A stretch of DNA of 64,000 nucleotides from positions 248,001 through 312,000 of the forward strand of contig JAISVX010000001.1 of NCBI GenBank assembly GCA_031271345.1, read 5' to 3'. The notes below the pieces were generated by a model. That model made no database searches, had not been told where the DNA came from, and saw only the letters and a list, made by a program, of their open reading frames with translations. Shown here one piece after another: positions 33,789 through 43,632 of this stretch. The position numbers and the translations under genes are program-made. The first letter of the stretch is position 1. Every line of letters starts with the position of its first letter. Origin of the DNA: Lactobacillaceae bacterium. GTDB taxonomy: Bacteria; Pseudomonadota; Alphaproteobacteria; RF32; CAG-239.

Positions 33789-34802
33789 TTAAGCAGCGGA
33801 TATTTTCTTGCTGGAAGGCTTCTTTGTTAAACCAAGTTTTTCCTGAACCTGCCAAATTACCTGCAGCGCGTCCAGCGCGTTTTCACCGCTGATTCTTGGA
33901 GTTTCTTTTCCTTTAATGCAGTTAACGAAGTGAGTTAATTCAGCCTGCAGGGGTTGATTTGTCGGAATAAACAACTGCTCAACGCTGCCTTTAAGACCAT
34001 AGTTCATCCATTCGGGGATTTCCGCCTGGTTAGCATAAGGCATGCGTCCTTGAGAATGGACGTTGATACTTTGATTGATGAAATCCATATCAATGTAGTT
34101 TGTATCGGTTGTAACGGTCAAAGTTCTGACGCGCGCCTGAGTAATACGGCTTGCTGTGATATTTGCGGTCGCACCGTTTTCAAATTCTACCAAAGCGGTA
34201 ATATAATCTGTGCCAAGAGGATTTTCTTTTGTCTTAACGCTTGCGGTCTGAACATCTGCCACAGGAGATTTTACTAATGACATTATAACCTCAACGTCAT
34301 GAATCATTAAATCCATCGCGACGTCAACGTCAGTAATGCGTCCGCTTGCGGCAGACATTCTTTGTGCGGTTAATGATCTGATTTTTTTTGTGTCGGACAG
34401 GATTTTGCCCATTTGCTCAACCGCAGGATTAAAGCGTTCAATGTGACCGACAAGAAGAGTTACATTGTTGTTTTTTGCCGCGCTGATTAATCTCTGGCAC
34501 TCTTCTTCAGTTGTTGCCAAAGGTTTTTCGATAAGGCAGTGAATGCCTTTATTTAAGAAAAACTCGCCGACCTCGGCATGAGTTATTGAAGTTGTAACAA
34601 CACTGACTGCGTCAACAGCTTTTGCAACATCTTCCAAAGATGAAAAAGCTTTGATTTCAAACATATCCGCAGCAGCTTTTGCCGCTTCCGGGATAATGTC
34701 GTATACGCCGACCAGCTCAATATGCGGAAGAGATTTGTATGTTTTCAGATGGTTTTTTCCCATCATTCCAGCACCGATAACGGCAACTTTTAGATTACTC
34801 AT
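33789..34802 (-). CDS. Gfo/Idh/MocA-family oxidoreductase
   Basis: 337 residues from the ATG at 34802, with AAAGG nine bases upstream; 15 more codons are open but lack a site. A Rossmann fold (VIGAGMMGKNH, residues 8-18) and the EKPLA motif (about 95) fit the family. GHIERFNPAV (about 120) occurs in UDP-GlcNAc 3-dehydrogenases of the GnnA type, which serve amide-linked lipid A, and in other sugar-nucleotide dehydrogenases. Without the partner aminotransferase here the substrate is uncertain. Confidence 0.82.
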   Translation of the reverse strand: MSNLKVAVIGAGMMGKNHLKTYKSLPHIELVGVYDIIPEAAKAAADMFEIKAFSSLEDVAKAVDAVSVVTTSITHAEVGEFFLNKGIHCLIEKPLATTEEECQRLISAAKNNNVTLLVGHIERFNPAVEQMGKILSDTKKIRSLTAQRMSAASGRITDVDVAMDLMIHDVEVIMSLVKSPVADVQTASVKTKENPLGTDYITALVEFENGATANITASRITQARVRTLTVTTDTNYIDMDFINQSINVHSQGRMPYANQAEIPEWMNYGLKGSVEQLFIPTNQPLQAELTHFVNCIKGKETPRISGENALDALQVIWQVQEKLGLTKKPSSKKISAA

Positions 34803-35003
34803 GTTTACGAACCTTTTTATAGAATTGAAATAAATATTTATTGGCACATTTATAGCAAATTTCTTTGGAAAAAGCTTTTAAAATGATGTTACGTATTATT
34901 ACAAAAAAATCCGCGGTCTTTTTGTTAAAGCCATTGTAAATATTAAAGATATAATATATAGTTAGTTTCATTGATTTTGACATTTTAAAAATGAGATTTG
35001 TAT

Positions 35004-36188
35004 ATGGCAGGCAGCAAAGATTATGAGAAAAAAAATGATAGTAACCGCTTCGTTTTAGAAGACGAAGACCAAGCTGTGTGGAACGCTGTTGCAAGGAAAG
35101 AAGACGAAGAGCCAGAGCGCGGACCGCAAGACGAGCATAATCCCCCTGTGAAAAAGCCTTCTCAGTATAAGGGTTTTGATAAGAAAATGCCGAAAAGCAA
35201 TATTGAGTTTGGCGGAAAAAGCATTATGAGGGGTTCTTTTTCGAAAGAAAACTTAGAGAACGCAAACTTTTCCGCCGCTAATCTTATCGGCGCCAACTTA
35301 TCCGGCGCAAATCTTCGAAATGTTGATTTCTCTGGCGCGGATTTATCCGGCGCAAATTTGTCGGGAGCAGATTTGTCGGGCGCTATTTTAGCTGGGGCAG
35401 TGCTGCATGAGACCAATTTTACAGGCGCCAAGCTTCATAATGTTAAGCTTCATGACGCCGATTTAGAGAATGCAATCTTATTAGATATTGATATTGACGA
35501 CGTAACTTTAGAAGAGCTTCAGGAGTTAGTGGAGTATCTTGCGAAATATTATCCGCACAAGCTTAATCTTACGCGTATAAATTTAACATTGCTTGACTTA
35601 AAAAGAGTTGATTTAAGCAAAATCAGCCTGAGGGGCGTCGATTTTACTGGCGTCGATTTTACGGGCGTAAATATTATGGAGCTTGATTTGTCGGAGAGCA
35701 TTATTACTCCCCAGCAGATAGCGCAGGCTTTGGGGCGCGTGCCGAATGTCGAGGAACTGAAAAAGATTTTGGCTCCGAAGAAAACAAAAGGCAAAGGGTT
35801 TGAGGGGCTTGATTTTGATAAACTGTTTTTTGATGACGGAAGAGAATTTGGGACATGGGATTTTACCAAGGATAAGGGAATGAGCATTGAAAAAATGCTT
35901 AAAGCCGGCAAAAAAGTTTTCCGCAGTCCAAATGCCAAGCCCCCAGTTAAAGAAGACGAGATTTTAGAAAAAATTAGACGCGAGAGAGAAAACGAAGAAA
36001 AAAATAATAACCGAGAATTAAGAGAGCTAATCGAACAAAGAAAAAGAGAAGAACTTGAAGCGCGCAGGGAAAAGAAAAGAGAGCAGGAAAAGAATGATTC
36101 CGCAAGCAGAGAAATTGACAAGGACATCTTTAAGGATGATATGCATAGAGACCAGATGATAAGTTCAAGAGGTGGAAATGAGCGTTAA
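35004..36188 (+). CDS. Pentapeptide-repeat protein coupled to a VirD4-like ATPase
   Basis: 394 residues. A charged N-terminal region (about 1-80) precedes two blocks of A[DN]LSG-type repeats (about 83-163 and 186-231), which fold as right-handed square beta-helices. The C-terminal part (about 320-385) is highly charged with coiled-coil pattern. No signal peptide or membrane segment, so it is probably cytoplasmic. The last 11 bases overlap the start of the coupling-ATPase gene, so the two proteins are likely made together. A role as adaptor, scaffold or secreted substrate is inference. The start ATG at 35004 has GAG upstream; an in-frame TTG lies six bases earlier. Confidence 0.8.
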   Translation: MAGSKDYEKKNDSNRFVLEDEDQAVWNAVARKEDEEPERGPQDEHNPPVKKPSQYKGFDKKMPKSNIEFGGKSIMRGSFSKENLENANFSAANLIGANLSGANLRNVDFSGADLSGANLSGADLSGAILAGAVLHETNFTGAKLHNVKLHDADLENAILLDIDIDDVTLEELQELVEYLAKYYPHKLNLTRINLTLLDLKRVDLSKISLRGVDFTGVDFTGVNIMELDLSESIITPQQIAQALGRVPNVEELKKILAPKKTKGKGFEGLDFDKLFFDDGREFGTWDFTKDKGMSIEKMLKAGKKVFRSPNAKPPVKEDEILEKIRRERENEEKNNNRELRELIEQRKREELEARREKKREQEKNDSASREIDKDIFKDDMHRDQMISSRGGNER

Positions 36189-38517
36189 AACTTACTTTAA
36201 GGAGTCTAAAAGCCCTTATGCCTTTTGGCTGTGGCTTTTGTATTTGGCTATTGTTGTCGCTGTGAGTTTTTGTTTGTTCAGCTTGTTTTTCTTTTTCTTG
36301 CATTATGTTCTCAGATACGGCTTGAGTATAGAGACATTTAAAGCAACTGGTTTGTCATCCATAACATTTATGAGTCTGCCAAGCTATCTTTACCGCGCGT
36401 ATGAAACATGGTTTGCCGAGTTTCAGCTGGCAAGAGTTTCAAACAAAATGAATATGCTTTTGCTTCTTCCTCATCTGGCTGTAGTCTCCACGGTTGTTTT
36501 GTTTTTGTATATGATTTTTACCTGTCCGCTAAGAAAAAGAGGCGCTTATTTTGCATCAACGGACGAGATTGAACGATACGGGCTTTTGGGCAACGGTGCA
36601 ATGTTGTTCGGGCGTATTGCCGATATCACGTTAAAAGCGGTTAAAAACGCGTCTGCCTTAATATGGTTTGGAAAAGGACTGGGTAAAACAACTTCAATTG
36701 CGATACCTACTATTTTGAACGCGGATGATACAAATGTCATAGCGGTAGACTGTAGCGGAATTCTTCCGAGGTTTTCCAGCGGATACAGAGCAAAAATCGG
36801 CAAGGTTTTCAACTTTAACTGGGACAGGCTGGATAACCCCGCAAAGGGAGAATATTATCCGAGATGGAATCCTTTGTCGCATGGTAATATGCCGAAAAAA
36901 GACCCGGCAAGGAATAATTATATAAAATTTGTCTCCCAGTATTTAGTCATAAAAGATGCCAATAACTATTGGGAAAAACTTGCGGGTACAACGCTGGAGG
37001 GGTTGATACACTTTTTTGTTTCCAAAATAGAACAAGCCATGGCAAATGACTATTTCCTTACAAGGCTTCAAGAAGCAGGCAGTCTAAATGATGAGGAGAA
37101 AAGCATTTTATACAGCTATTATCAGTATATGTCGTCTGACGAGGCTGAAGAAGCTATCCGCAATCTTGAGGAAGGCGAGGTTACTTTTGATAATTATTTG
37201 CCAATCGGTACTTGGTATAATATTCCTCCGCAATGGCAGGGCAGGGATTTGAGTCTGTCGATGATAGTTGATACGCTTGTGCATAGATACTGTTCCGCAA
37301 ACAGCGGCAAAGAAAACGACAGCGAAGTAATATGGAAAAATATGCTTGGAGAATATATGGCGGAGGCCGGTTTCTTTGGGTATAATCCCAAATTTTCATC
37401 AGTGTTCGAATATTTGGACCACTTATCCAAAAAACAGCGCTGGGTAGTTTTCAGCATTGTCCTTGACTCTTTGTCAATTTTTAGAAAAGAATCAATCAGA
37501 GAAAGAACTTCTTTGAGCGATTTTACCGTTCATGATGTTCGGGGTATTATAAATGAGGAAACAGGGGAAAAAGAACTGGTTACGGTTTATAGCGGCGCGT
37601 ATACCAGAGAGTCGGCTTTTATGACCGCGTTTTTCATGGATATGCTTCTTGTCGCGAATATCCAAAGCAAAAACACAAGTTCTCCGCTTCTGTTCCTTTT
37701 GGACGACTTTGAACTTCTTCCAAGGATTAAGCTTTTGAGTGAATTGCTGGACGTTAAGGAAGAGGCAAATATTTCGACAATGCTTTTAACAAACGATATG
37801 GACAGCTTGAGTGAAACATATAATACGGAAACCGTCGGAGAGGTTATAAACAAAACGACATACAAGCTGATTTCCGCAGAGGACAATCAGGCGGTTGTTC
37901 AAAGGCTGAGTCAGTTGTCGATATATGATAAGGAAGCGAATGAAATTAATATGAAAAGCGGAATTGACTATGTCGCAAACCCTGATATGGCGTTTAAGAG
38001 CCAGACTTACCGCGCTTTGTCAAGAGATTTGATGTCGCCAATGCTTAAAAACGCGTTTTCAAAAGGTAAATATCTGCTTCTGGTTGAAGGGCATTATGAC
38101 CTGCCGATTAAGTCTGACTCATTGTTCTTTGCAAAAAATTATGACCTGAAAGTTAAGGCGGCGCTCCGGGAAATTGACAATGTTAACGAGATTGTTTTGA
38201 GAAACAGACACCGTCAGGATTCAGTTGTTCCCGATATTCTGGACGTTGTAAAAGGAACAGGCGTGAAGATTTCGTCAAAAGAAGATTTGGAAAAATATTT
38301 ATATAAGCAAAGAAATCTTTTAACGGATAATATTTCAAAAATTAAGGAAAGCGAAACCACCAAGCGCGAGTCTTCCGACAAATGGCAGAATACGAAGAAG
38401 CAGAAATTGGAAACAATGAAAATTGAAAAGCTGCAGGAAGAAGACAGCTGGTGGCTGGGAGAAGATGCGTTTGGCTCTTCTTTGGAAACCAAAAAAGCAA
38501 ATCCGTTTGATAATTAA
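36178..38517 (+). CDS. VirD4/TraG-like type IV secretion coupling ATPase
   Basis: 779 residues from the ATG at 36178 with AGAGG five bases upstream. Two membrane helices (about 17-45 and 93-115) are followed by the STDEIERYGLLGNGAMLFGR segment typical of VirD4, a Walker A-like FGKGLGKTT (about 164-172, the first Gly of the usual motif is Phe), an RWNPL motif and Walker B FLLDDFELLPRI (about 505-516). Coupling proteins feed DNA or protein substrates to type IV secretion systems. No relaxase or virB genes are within the window. Downstream, rarA follows after 24 bases. Confidence 0.82.
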   Translation: MSVKTYFKESKSPYAFWLWLLYLAIVVAVSFCLFSLFFFFLHYVLRYGLSIETFKATGLSSITFMSLPSYLYRAYETWFAEFQLARVSNKMNMLLLLPHLAVVSTVVLFLYMIFTCPLRKRGAYFASTDEIERYGLLGNGAMLFGRIADITLKAVKNASALIWFGKGLGKTTSIAIPTILNADDTNVIAVDCSGILPRFSSGYRAKIGKVFNFNWDRLDNPAKGEYYPRWNPLSHGNMPKKDPARNNYIKFVSQYLVIKDANNYWEKLAGTTLEGLIHFFVSKIEQAMANDYFLTRLQEAGSLNDEEKSILYSYYQYMSSDEAEEAIRNLEEGEVTFDNYLPIGTWYNIPPQWQGRDLSLSMIVDTLVHRYCSANSGKENDSEVIWKNMLGEYMAEAGFFGYNPKFSSVFEYLDHLSKKQRWVVFSIVLDSLSIFRKESIRERTSLSDFTVHDVRGIINEETGEKELVTVYSGAYTRESAFMTAFFMDMLLVANIQSKNTSSPLLFLLDDFELLPRIKLLSELLDVKEEANISTMLLTNDMDSLSETYNTETVGEVINKTTYKLISAEDNQAVVQRLSQLSIYDKEANEINMKSGIDYVANPDMAFKSQTYRALSRDLMSPMLKNAFSKGKYLLLVEGHYDLPIKSDSLFFAKNYDLKVKAALREIDNVNEIVLRNRHRQDSVVPDILDVVKGTGVKISSKEDLEKYLYKQRNLLTDNISKIKESETTKRESSDKWQNTKKQKLETMKIEKLQEEDSWWLGEDAFGSSLETKKANPFDN

Positions 38518-38541
38518 TTTAACCAAGTTTTGTGAGAAGTT

Positions 38542-39858
38542 ATGGAAGAAACATTATTTTCATCTCAGATTAAGCGTCCGCTTGCAGACAGGCTTCGACC
38601 CAAAAGCTTGAGCGAGGTTGTCGGTCAGGATCAGGTTGTTGGTCCAGACGCTCCTTTGGGCAGAATGGTAAAATCTGGAAAAATTACTTCCTTTATTCTC
38701 TGGGGACCTCCAGGCTGCGGCAAAACAACAATCGCACGCCTTATTGCAGAGGATACAAATTTATATTTTGAGCAAATTTCCGCGGTTTTCTCCGGGGTCG
38801 CAGATCTTAAGAGGGTGTTCCAGTATGCGGAGGAAAGACGGGCATCTCAAGGAAAAGGCACGCTTTTGTTTGTAGACGAGATACACCGCTTTAATAAATC
38901 TCAGCAGGACGGTTTTTTGCCTTATGTCGAAAACGGCACAATAATATTGGTTGGCGCGACAACGGAAAACCCGTCGTTTGAGCTGAACGCCGCTTTGCTT
39001 TCACGGGCGCAGGTCTTTGTGCTTAACCGTTTGACGTATGATGATTTTGAAACCCTGCTGCAGAGAGCGGAAAAAGAAATGGGACGTAAGCTTCCTGTTG
39101 ATGACGACGCCAGAGGCTTTATGAAAGAGATTGCCGACGGCGATGGCAGATATATCTTAAATTTGGCGGAAAATATTTTTTCTTATGCTCAGGATAATGA
39201 AGTTTTTGACAAAGACGCGGTTATTAAGCTGGTGCGTTCGCGCGCGCCGATTTACGACAAAGGGCGCGACGGGCATTATAATCTGATTTCCGCAGTTCAT
39301 AAGTCAATGCGCGGTTCCGACCCTGACGCGACCATGTATTGGGTCGCAAGGATGATAGAATCTGGCGAAGACCCGCGATATTTGCTCCGCAGGTTGACAA
39401 GGTTTGCGGTTGAGGATGTTTCTCTGGCTGACCCTAACGCGGTTACGCAGGCGGTTGCCTGCTGGGAAATTTATGAAAGACTTGGTTCTCCCGAAGGAGA
39501 TTTAGCGGTTTTTCAGCTGGCAGTTTATCTGGCGACCGCGCCAAAATCTGTCGGCATTTATAAAGCGAGCTATAAGGCAAAAGATTTAGCGCGAAGAACA
39601 GGTTCTCTTATGCCGCCGAAAAATATATTAAACGCTCCAACCAAGCTGATGAGAAACCTTGGCTACGGGGAAGGGTACCAGTATGATCCCGACGAAGAAG
39701 ACGGTTTTTCCGGGGCAAATTATTTTCCGACAGAAATGAAGAGAGAGAAAATTTATCATCCTGCGGACAGGGGTTTTGAAAGAGAAATAAAAAAACGGGT
39801 GGATTATTTTGATAATCTTCGCAGGGAAAAACAAAAAAATACCAAGAAAGAAGATTAG
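38542..39858 (+). CDS. rarA: Replication-associated recombination protein RarA (MgsA)
   Basis: 438 residues of the clamp-loader-like AAA+ family. RPKSLSEVVGQDQVVG, Walker A WGPPGCGKTT (about 54-63), Walker B LLFVDEIHRFNKSQQD (about 113-128) and the sensor motif GATTENPSFE are all present. The C-terminal domain ends with KRVDYF, as usual. RarA acts at stalled replication forks and binds SSB. It follows the coupling ATPase and precedes the pseudouridine synthase by 16 bases. Confidence 0.95.
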   Translation: MEETLFSSQIKRPLADRLRPKSLSEVVGQDQVVGPDAPLGRMVKSGKITSFILWGPPGCGKTTIARLIAEDTNLYFEQISAVFSGVADLKRVFQYAEERRASQGKGTLLFVDEIHRFNKSQQDGFLPYVENGTIILVGATTENPSFELNAALLSRAQVFVLNRLTYDDFETLLQRAEKEMGRKLPVDDDARGFMKEIADGDGRYILNLAENIFSYAQDNEVFDKDAVIKLVRSRAPIYDKGRDGHYNLISAVHKSMRGSDPDATMYWVARMIESGEDPRYLLRRLTRFAVEDVSLADPNAVTQAVACWEIYERLGSPEGDLAVFQLAVYLATAPKSVGIYKASYKAKDLARRTGSLMPPKNILNAPTKLMRNLGYGEGYQYDPDEEDGFSGANYFPTEMKREKIYHPADRGFEREIKKRVDYFDNLRREKQKNTKKED

Positions 39859-39874
39859 AAACAAAAGGTAAATT

Positions 39875-40807
39875 ATGTCAAAAGTTGAACTGATAAAAAT
39901 AAAAGATATTGATGACGGCATGAGGTTAAACAGATGGTTTTTGAAGTATTATCCGGCTGTTCCGATGTCTCGTCTGCAAAAACTGCTTCGGACAAAGCAA
40001 ATAAAAGTAGACGGGAAAAAAGTCGAAACCGGCACAAAGCTTTCAACGGGTCAGGAAATTAGAATTCCTCCTATGGAAACAGATAATGCCATAGTGGAAA
40101 AAACCGGCAGATTATCCGCTAAAGACACGGATTTTATTCAATCGCTGGTTATCTTTAAGGATGATAATATAATTGTCTTAAACAAGCCTTCTGGTTTGGC
40201 GGTTCAGGGCGGAACTAATACGAATAGACATGTCGACGGCATGCTTGACGGGTTGAAATTTGGTTCGGATGAAAGACCTAAGCTGGTGCATCGGATTGAT
40301 AAGGAAACCAGTGGTATTCTGCTTTTGGCGCGCAATAGAAAATATGCGGAAAAACTTACCAAAGCCTTTAGAGAGCATAGTTTGAAAAAAACTTATCTGG
40401 CTCTTGTCATCGGTAAGCCGCAAAAAGACGAGGGCGAAATAAAGGCTCCCCTGGAAAAAGTTGGCGAGAAAAGCTTTGCGGTTGACGACGGCAGGAAAGC
40501 CGTGACCGATTATAAGGTTATTGACAGCGTCGGCAAAAAGTTTTCGCTGGTCGAAGCCTTGCCTGTTACCGGAAGAACCCACCAAATTCGTGCGCACATG
40601 GAATATATTGAAACGCCGATTGTCGGAGATGGCAAATATTATGGAGAAACGCGGCAGAAGTTTGATATTTTTGCGGATAAACTGCATCTTCATGCATACA
40701 AAATCGATTTATCGGGCATATATAATAAAAAGACAATAATTGTGGCAAAACTGCCGGAATATTTTATAGATAGTATAAATGCTGTTGGTATGAATTTTAA
40801 AGGATAA
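39875..40807 (+). CDS. RluC/RluD-type 23S rRNA pseudouridine synthase
   Basis: 310 residues. An N-terminal S4 domain (about 15-75) is followed by the RluA-family catalytic domain with LVHRIDKETSGILLLAR (about 130-146), the Asp in RIDK being the nucleophile. The GRTHQIRAHM motif (about 231-240) completes the family signature. RluC targets U955, U2504 and U2580 of 23S rRNA in E. coli; RluD targets others, so the exact sites are uncertain. The AsmA gene starts five bases downstream. Confidence 0.92.
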   Translation: MSKVELIKIKDIDDGMRLNRWFLKYYPAVPMSRLQKLLRTKQIKVDGKKVETGTKLSTGQEIRIPPMETDNAIVEKTGRLSAKDTDFIQSLVIFKDDNIIVLNKPSGLAVQGGTNTNRHVDGMLDGLKFGSDERPKLVHRIDKETSGILLLARNRKYAEKLTKAFREHSLKKTYLALVIGKPQKDEGEIKAPLEKVGEKSFAVDDGRKAVTDYKVIDSVGKKFSLVEALPVTGRTHQIRAHMEYIETPIVGDGKYYGETRQKFDIFADKLHLHAYKIDLSGIYNKKTIIVAKLPEYFIDSINAVGMNFKG

Positions 40808-40812
40808 GAGAG

Positions 40813-42975
40813 ATGAAAAAGATATTTAAGTTTTTAAAGTATTTGCTGATTGCTTTAATTTCCCTGATTTTCCTACTGCTTATTGGAATTGCGATTTTTG
40901 CGTATTTCTTTGATTTAAATAAATATAAAGAGCAAATATCGCAGATTGTTGAAAAACAAATCGGACGCGAGTTTGCAATTGACGGCAACGCAAAATTGGG
41001 GATTTCTCTTATTCCAACTCTTGAGCTGGAGAAAGTCAGGCTTGCCAATGCCAAATGGTCGAAGAATCCTAATATGGTTGAGCTGGAAAGGCTTGATGTA
41101 AAAGTTTCCATACTTCCTCTTTTAAGAAAAGAAATTGAAATTTATAAATTGATATTAATCAAGCCGATGATTTATCTTGAGATTAATAAAGACGGCAAAG
41201 CAAACTGGGAGTTTGAGGCGCTGAAATCGGCGGCATTGGGTTATAAAGTCTATGCGCAGAATGCGCAGACAGTTGTAAACGATGTTATTGTTCAAAATAA
41301 TTCGGAAGAATTTAAAATGCCGATTGACGGGCTGTTTGCAAAAAATATTTTAATTCGGGATGGTTTTGTTGAGTTTAGCAACCATAAGAACAATCAGGAT
41401 ATTAAACTTAAAATTAATGAGTTTAACATCACTTCGGAAAGTATTGACAGCGATATGAACTTTAAGTTTGATGTCGCTTATAATGACGAGACGATAAAAG
41501 GAACGGCAACTGTCGGCTCTTTAAGAAGCTTGGTTCAAGATTATAACCCTTATCCGTTTAATCTTGACATAACGGCTTTTGGGGCGAATGCCAAGGTAGG
41601 CGGCAGCGTTATTGACGCTTTGAGCAAAGATCTTCATTATGTTCTAAATGTTGACGCGACTAATCCGCGCGGTAATTTCGGCGCGCCGCAGGTAAAGTTT
41701 GTCGGCGTAGTTGACGGTAATGTCAACAGTGTCGGCATTAATATTCACTCTCTTGATGTTGAAGAAAATATTATCACAGGCAATGTGGTTGCAAATATTA
41801 AGGGAACTCTGCCTTATGTTTTTGTTAGCCTTAACAGCGACAGATTTGATTTGAGAAAGCTTAAAACCCAAACCGCTTCATTAATAGAGTTTCCAAGCCT
41901 TATATCTTCGGCCCATGCAGCCGAACGGCTTATTAAAGACGCTCCGCTGCCTTTTGATGTTTTGAAAACAGTTAATGCGGACGCAAAAGCAAGCATGGGA
42001 ACAATTATCATAAGTGACGACATGCAGATTGATAAGCTTAATCTTACGGCAAAACTAAAAGACGGTCTCTTAAATGCCGACCCGATAACAATTTTGGCGG
42101 GCGACGGCACTCTTGCCGCCAATGCTTCGGTTAACGCGAATAATTCGTCGGTGAAATTTAGCGCGAAAAGTCAGGATATAAAAATTCAAAAATTATACAC
42201 GGCATTGCAGTCGCATGATAACAAAAACTTTGCTATTCTTGATGGCGGCAGCACAGATTTGAACATAAATATTACTGGTTCGGGAAAAACAGTTAAGTCA
42301 TTGATTAGCAGCTTAGACGGACAAGTTATAGCTATTGTGAACAAGTCCAAAATTAATTCCGGCGAGCTGAGATTTATAAAGGGAAACTTCTTCAGCCAGA
42401 TTATGGGAATGCTTAATATTAGAGATAATGCGGAAGTCAACTCAACTCTAAACTGCGCAGTTGTAAGAGCTGATATTAGCAAAGGCAGTGTTAATTTCCC
42501 TAACGGCATAGCGTTCGACACCAATGGACTTAAACTTTCAAGCGACGGCAGCATTAACCTTAATAATGAAAAGATTGATTTCAGCATCAAGCCTTTTTCT
42601 GGAAGTGTTACTGATGTAAATATTTCGCAGATTATATCTTCCTTTATCAGGGTAACAGGAACATTATCCGAGCCAGGAGTTGGTCTGGATAAAACTCAGA
42701 CTGCAAAAACCGCGGTTGGCTTGGCATTAAACGCTCCAGTATATGCGGCTTCCGCGGTTTTATTGGACGCTTCAAGCGCCCCATGTTATACCGCCTTGGA
42801 AAAAACATCTTATTCAAGCCGTTTCCCTAAACCGACAGGTGTTGCGGCGACTGGTCAGGATGCTTATAAAGGAGTTGAAGACGCTGTAAAGAACACTATA
42901 AAAAGCGTTACTTCTGGAAACACTGAGGATTTGAAAAATACGGCAAAAGATGTTTTAAAAATGTTTAAGAAATAG
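40813..42975 (+). CDS. AsmA-family envelope protein
   Basis: 720 residues. An N-terminal membrane anchor (about 8-32) is followed by a large periplasmic region. The start, with a helix, FDLNKYKEQISQIVEKQIGRE and the IDGNAKLGISLIPTLELEKV strand, and the C-terminal AsmA-like domain (about 470-620) match the AsmA/TamB-related bridge proteins. Such proteins are thought to carry phospholipids between membranes. The tail (about 620-720) is probably disordered. It lies between an rRNA modification gene and the Atp12-like gene in a single run. Confidence 0.88.
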   Translation: MKKIFKFLKYLLIALISLIFLLLIGIAIFAYFFDLNKYKEQISQIVEKQIGREFAIDGNAKLGISLIPTLELEKVRLANAKWSKNPNMVELERLDVKVSILPLLRKEIEIYKLILIKPMIYLEINKDGKANWEFEALKSAALGYKVYAQNAQTVVNDVIVQNNSEEFKMPIDGLFAKNILIRDGFVEFSNHKNNQDIKLKINEFNITSESIDSDMNFKFDVAYNDETIKGTATVGSLRSLVQDYNPYPFNLDITAFGANAKVGGSVIDALSKDLHYVLNVDATNPRGNFGAPQVKFVGVVDGNVNSVGINIHSLDVEENIITGNVVANIKGTLPYVFVSLNSDRFDLRKLKTQTASLIEFPSLISSAHAAERLIKDAPLPFDVLKTVNADAKASMGTIIISDDMQIDKLNLTAKLKDGLLNADPITILAGDGTLAANASVNANNSSVKFSAKSQDIKIQKLYTALQSHDNKNFAILDGGSTDLNINITGSGKTVKSLISSLDGQVIAIVNKSKINSGELRFIKGNFFSQIMGMLNIRDNAEVNSTLNCAVVRADISKGSVNFPNGIAFDTNGLKLSSDGSINLNNEKIDFSIKPFSGSVTDVNISQIISSFIRVTGTLSEPGVGLDKTQTAKTAVGLALNAPVYAASAVLLDASSAPCYTALEKTSYSSRFPKPTGVAATGQDAYKGVEDAVKNTIKSVTSGNTEDLKNTAKDVLKMFKK

Positions 42976-42990
42976 AAAAGGCGGTTGGAA

Positions 42991-43497
42991 GTGCTTAAAA
43001 AGCTTAAAAAAACGGAGCTGGGCATTGCCGAGAACAGGTCCGAAGTTATAAACGGTCTGATAAAAATCGCCATGTCGGATTTGATGGTTTTCTGGGGTAC
43101 GGAAAGAGAGCTGGTAAAAAGACAGGAGAAGCTGTGGCTGCCGATAATTAAGTGGCTGGAAGATTCCGTTCTGCGCTATAAGCTCAGTCAGACAAAAGAC
43201 CTCAATGTTCCTAAGCAGCAAGGTTCTTTGATGGGCGCTTTTACATCGTATCTTGAAAAAATGAGCAATAAAAAGCTTGCCGCTTTTTATGACGCCTCCA
43301 TGACTTTGCAGTCAATGATGATTGCGGCGGCGTTTGTTGAAAAGAAGATTACTCCAGAGCAGGCTTTTGACGCCGCGTATATTGAAGAGATATGGCAAAA
43401 CGAGACCTGGGGTACGACTGATGAAGCTCTTGAAAGACAAAACAGTATTAAAAGCGAATTAAAGGCGTTGAGAGATTATCTTGATGAAAGCGTCTGA
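42991..43497 (+). CDS. Atp12-like F1-ATPase assembly chaperone, short form
   Basis: 168 residues from GTG at 42991, with AAGGCGG at 42978-42984; an in-frame TTG two codons earlier has no proper spacing. The C-terminal half matches Atp12: AENRSEVINGLIKIAMSDLMVF, then KLWLPIIKWLE, a long helical part and EEIWQNETWGTTDEA with the conserved Asp/Glu-WQ-WG pattern. The usual N-terminal beta domain of about 65 residues is absent; no matching sequence is seen upstream, where the AsmA gene ends. In mitochondria and alphaproteobacteria Atp12 holds free alpha subunits. Confidence 0.75.
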   Translation: MLKKLKKTELGIAENRSEVINGLIKIAMSDLMVFWGTERELVKRQEKLWLPIIKWLEDSVLRYKLSQTKDLNVPKQQGSLMGAFTSYLEKMSNKKLAAFYDASMTLQSMMIAAAFVEKKITPEQAFDAAYIEEIWQNETWGTTDEALERQNSIKSELKALRDYLDESV

Positions 43498-43632
43498 CGA
43501 TATGGGTAAAACTTTTCGAGTACTGTAGTGTATTGGCGAATTTAATAAAAAGTTAATTATAATTATAGTAAATTCACTGTTATACTACTACTATAGGGAT
43601 GTGGTTTTTATTATTTGCTGAGAGTGTGTCAG

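Noticed and set aside
34977-35003. TTGACA just before the pentapeptide-repeat gene as a -35 element
   Set aside because: With standard spacing the start point would lie after the ATG, so it cannot drive this gene from that start.
35549-36127. An open frame antisense to the pentapeptide-repeat gene
   Set aside because: Low-complexity serine-rich shadow that reflects the repeat composition.
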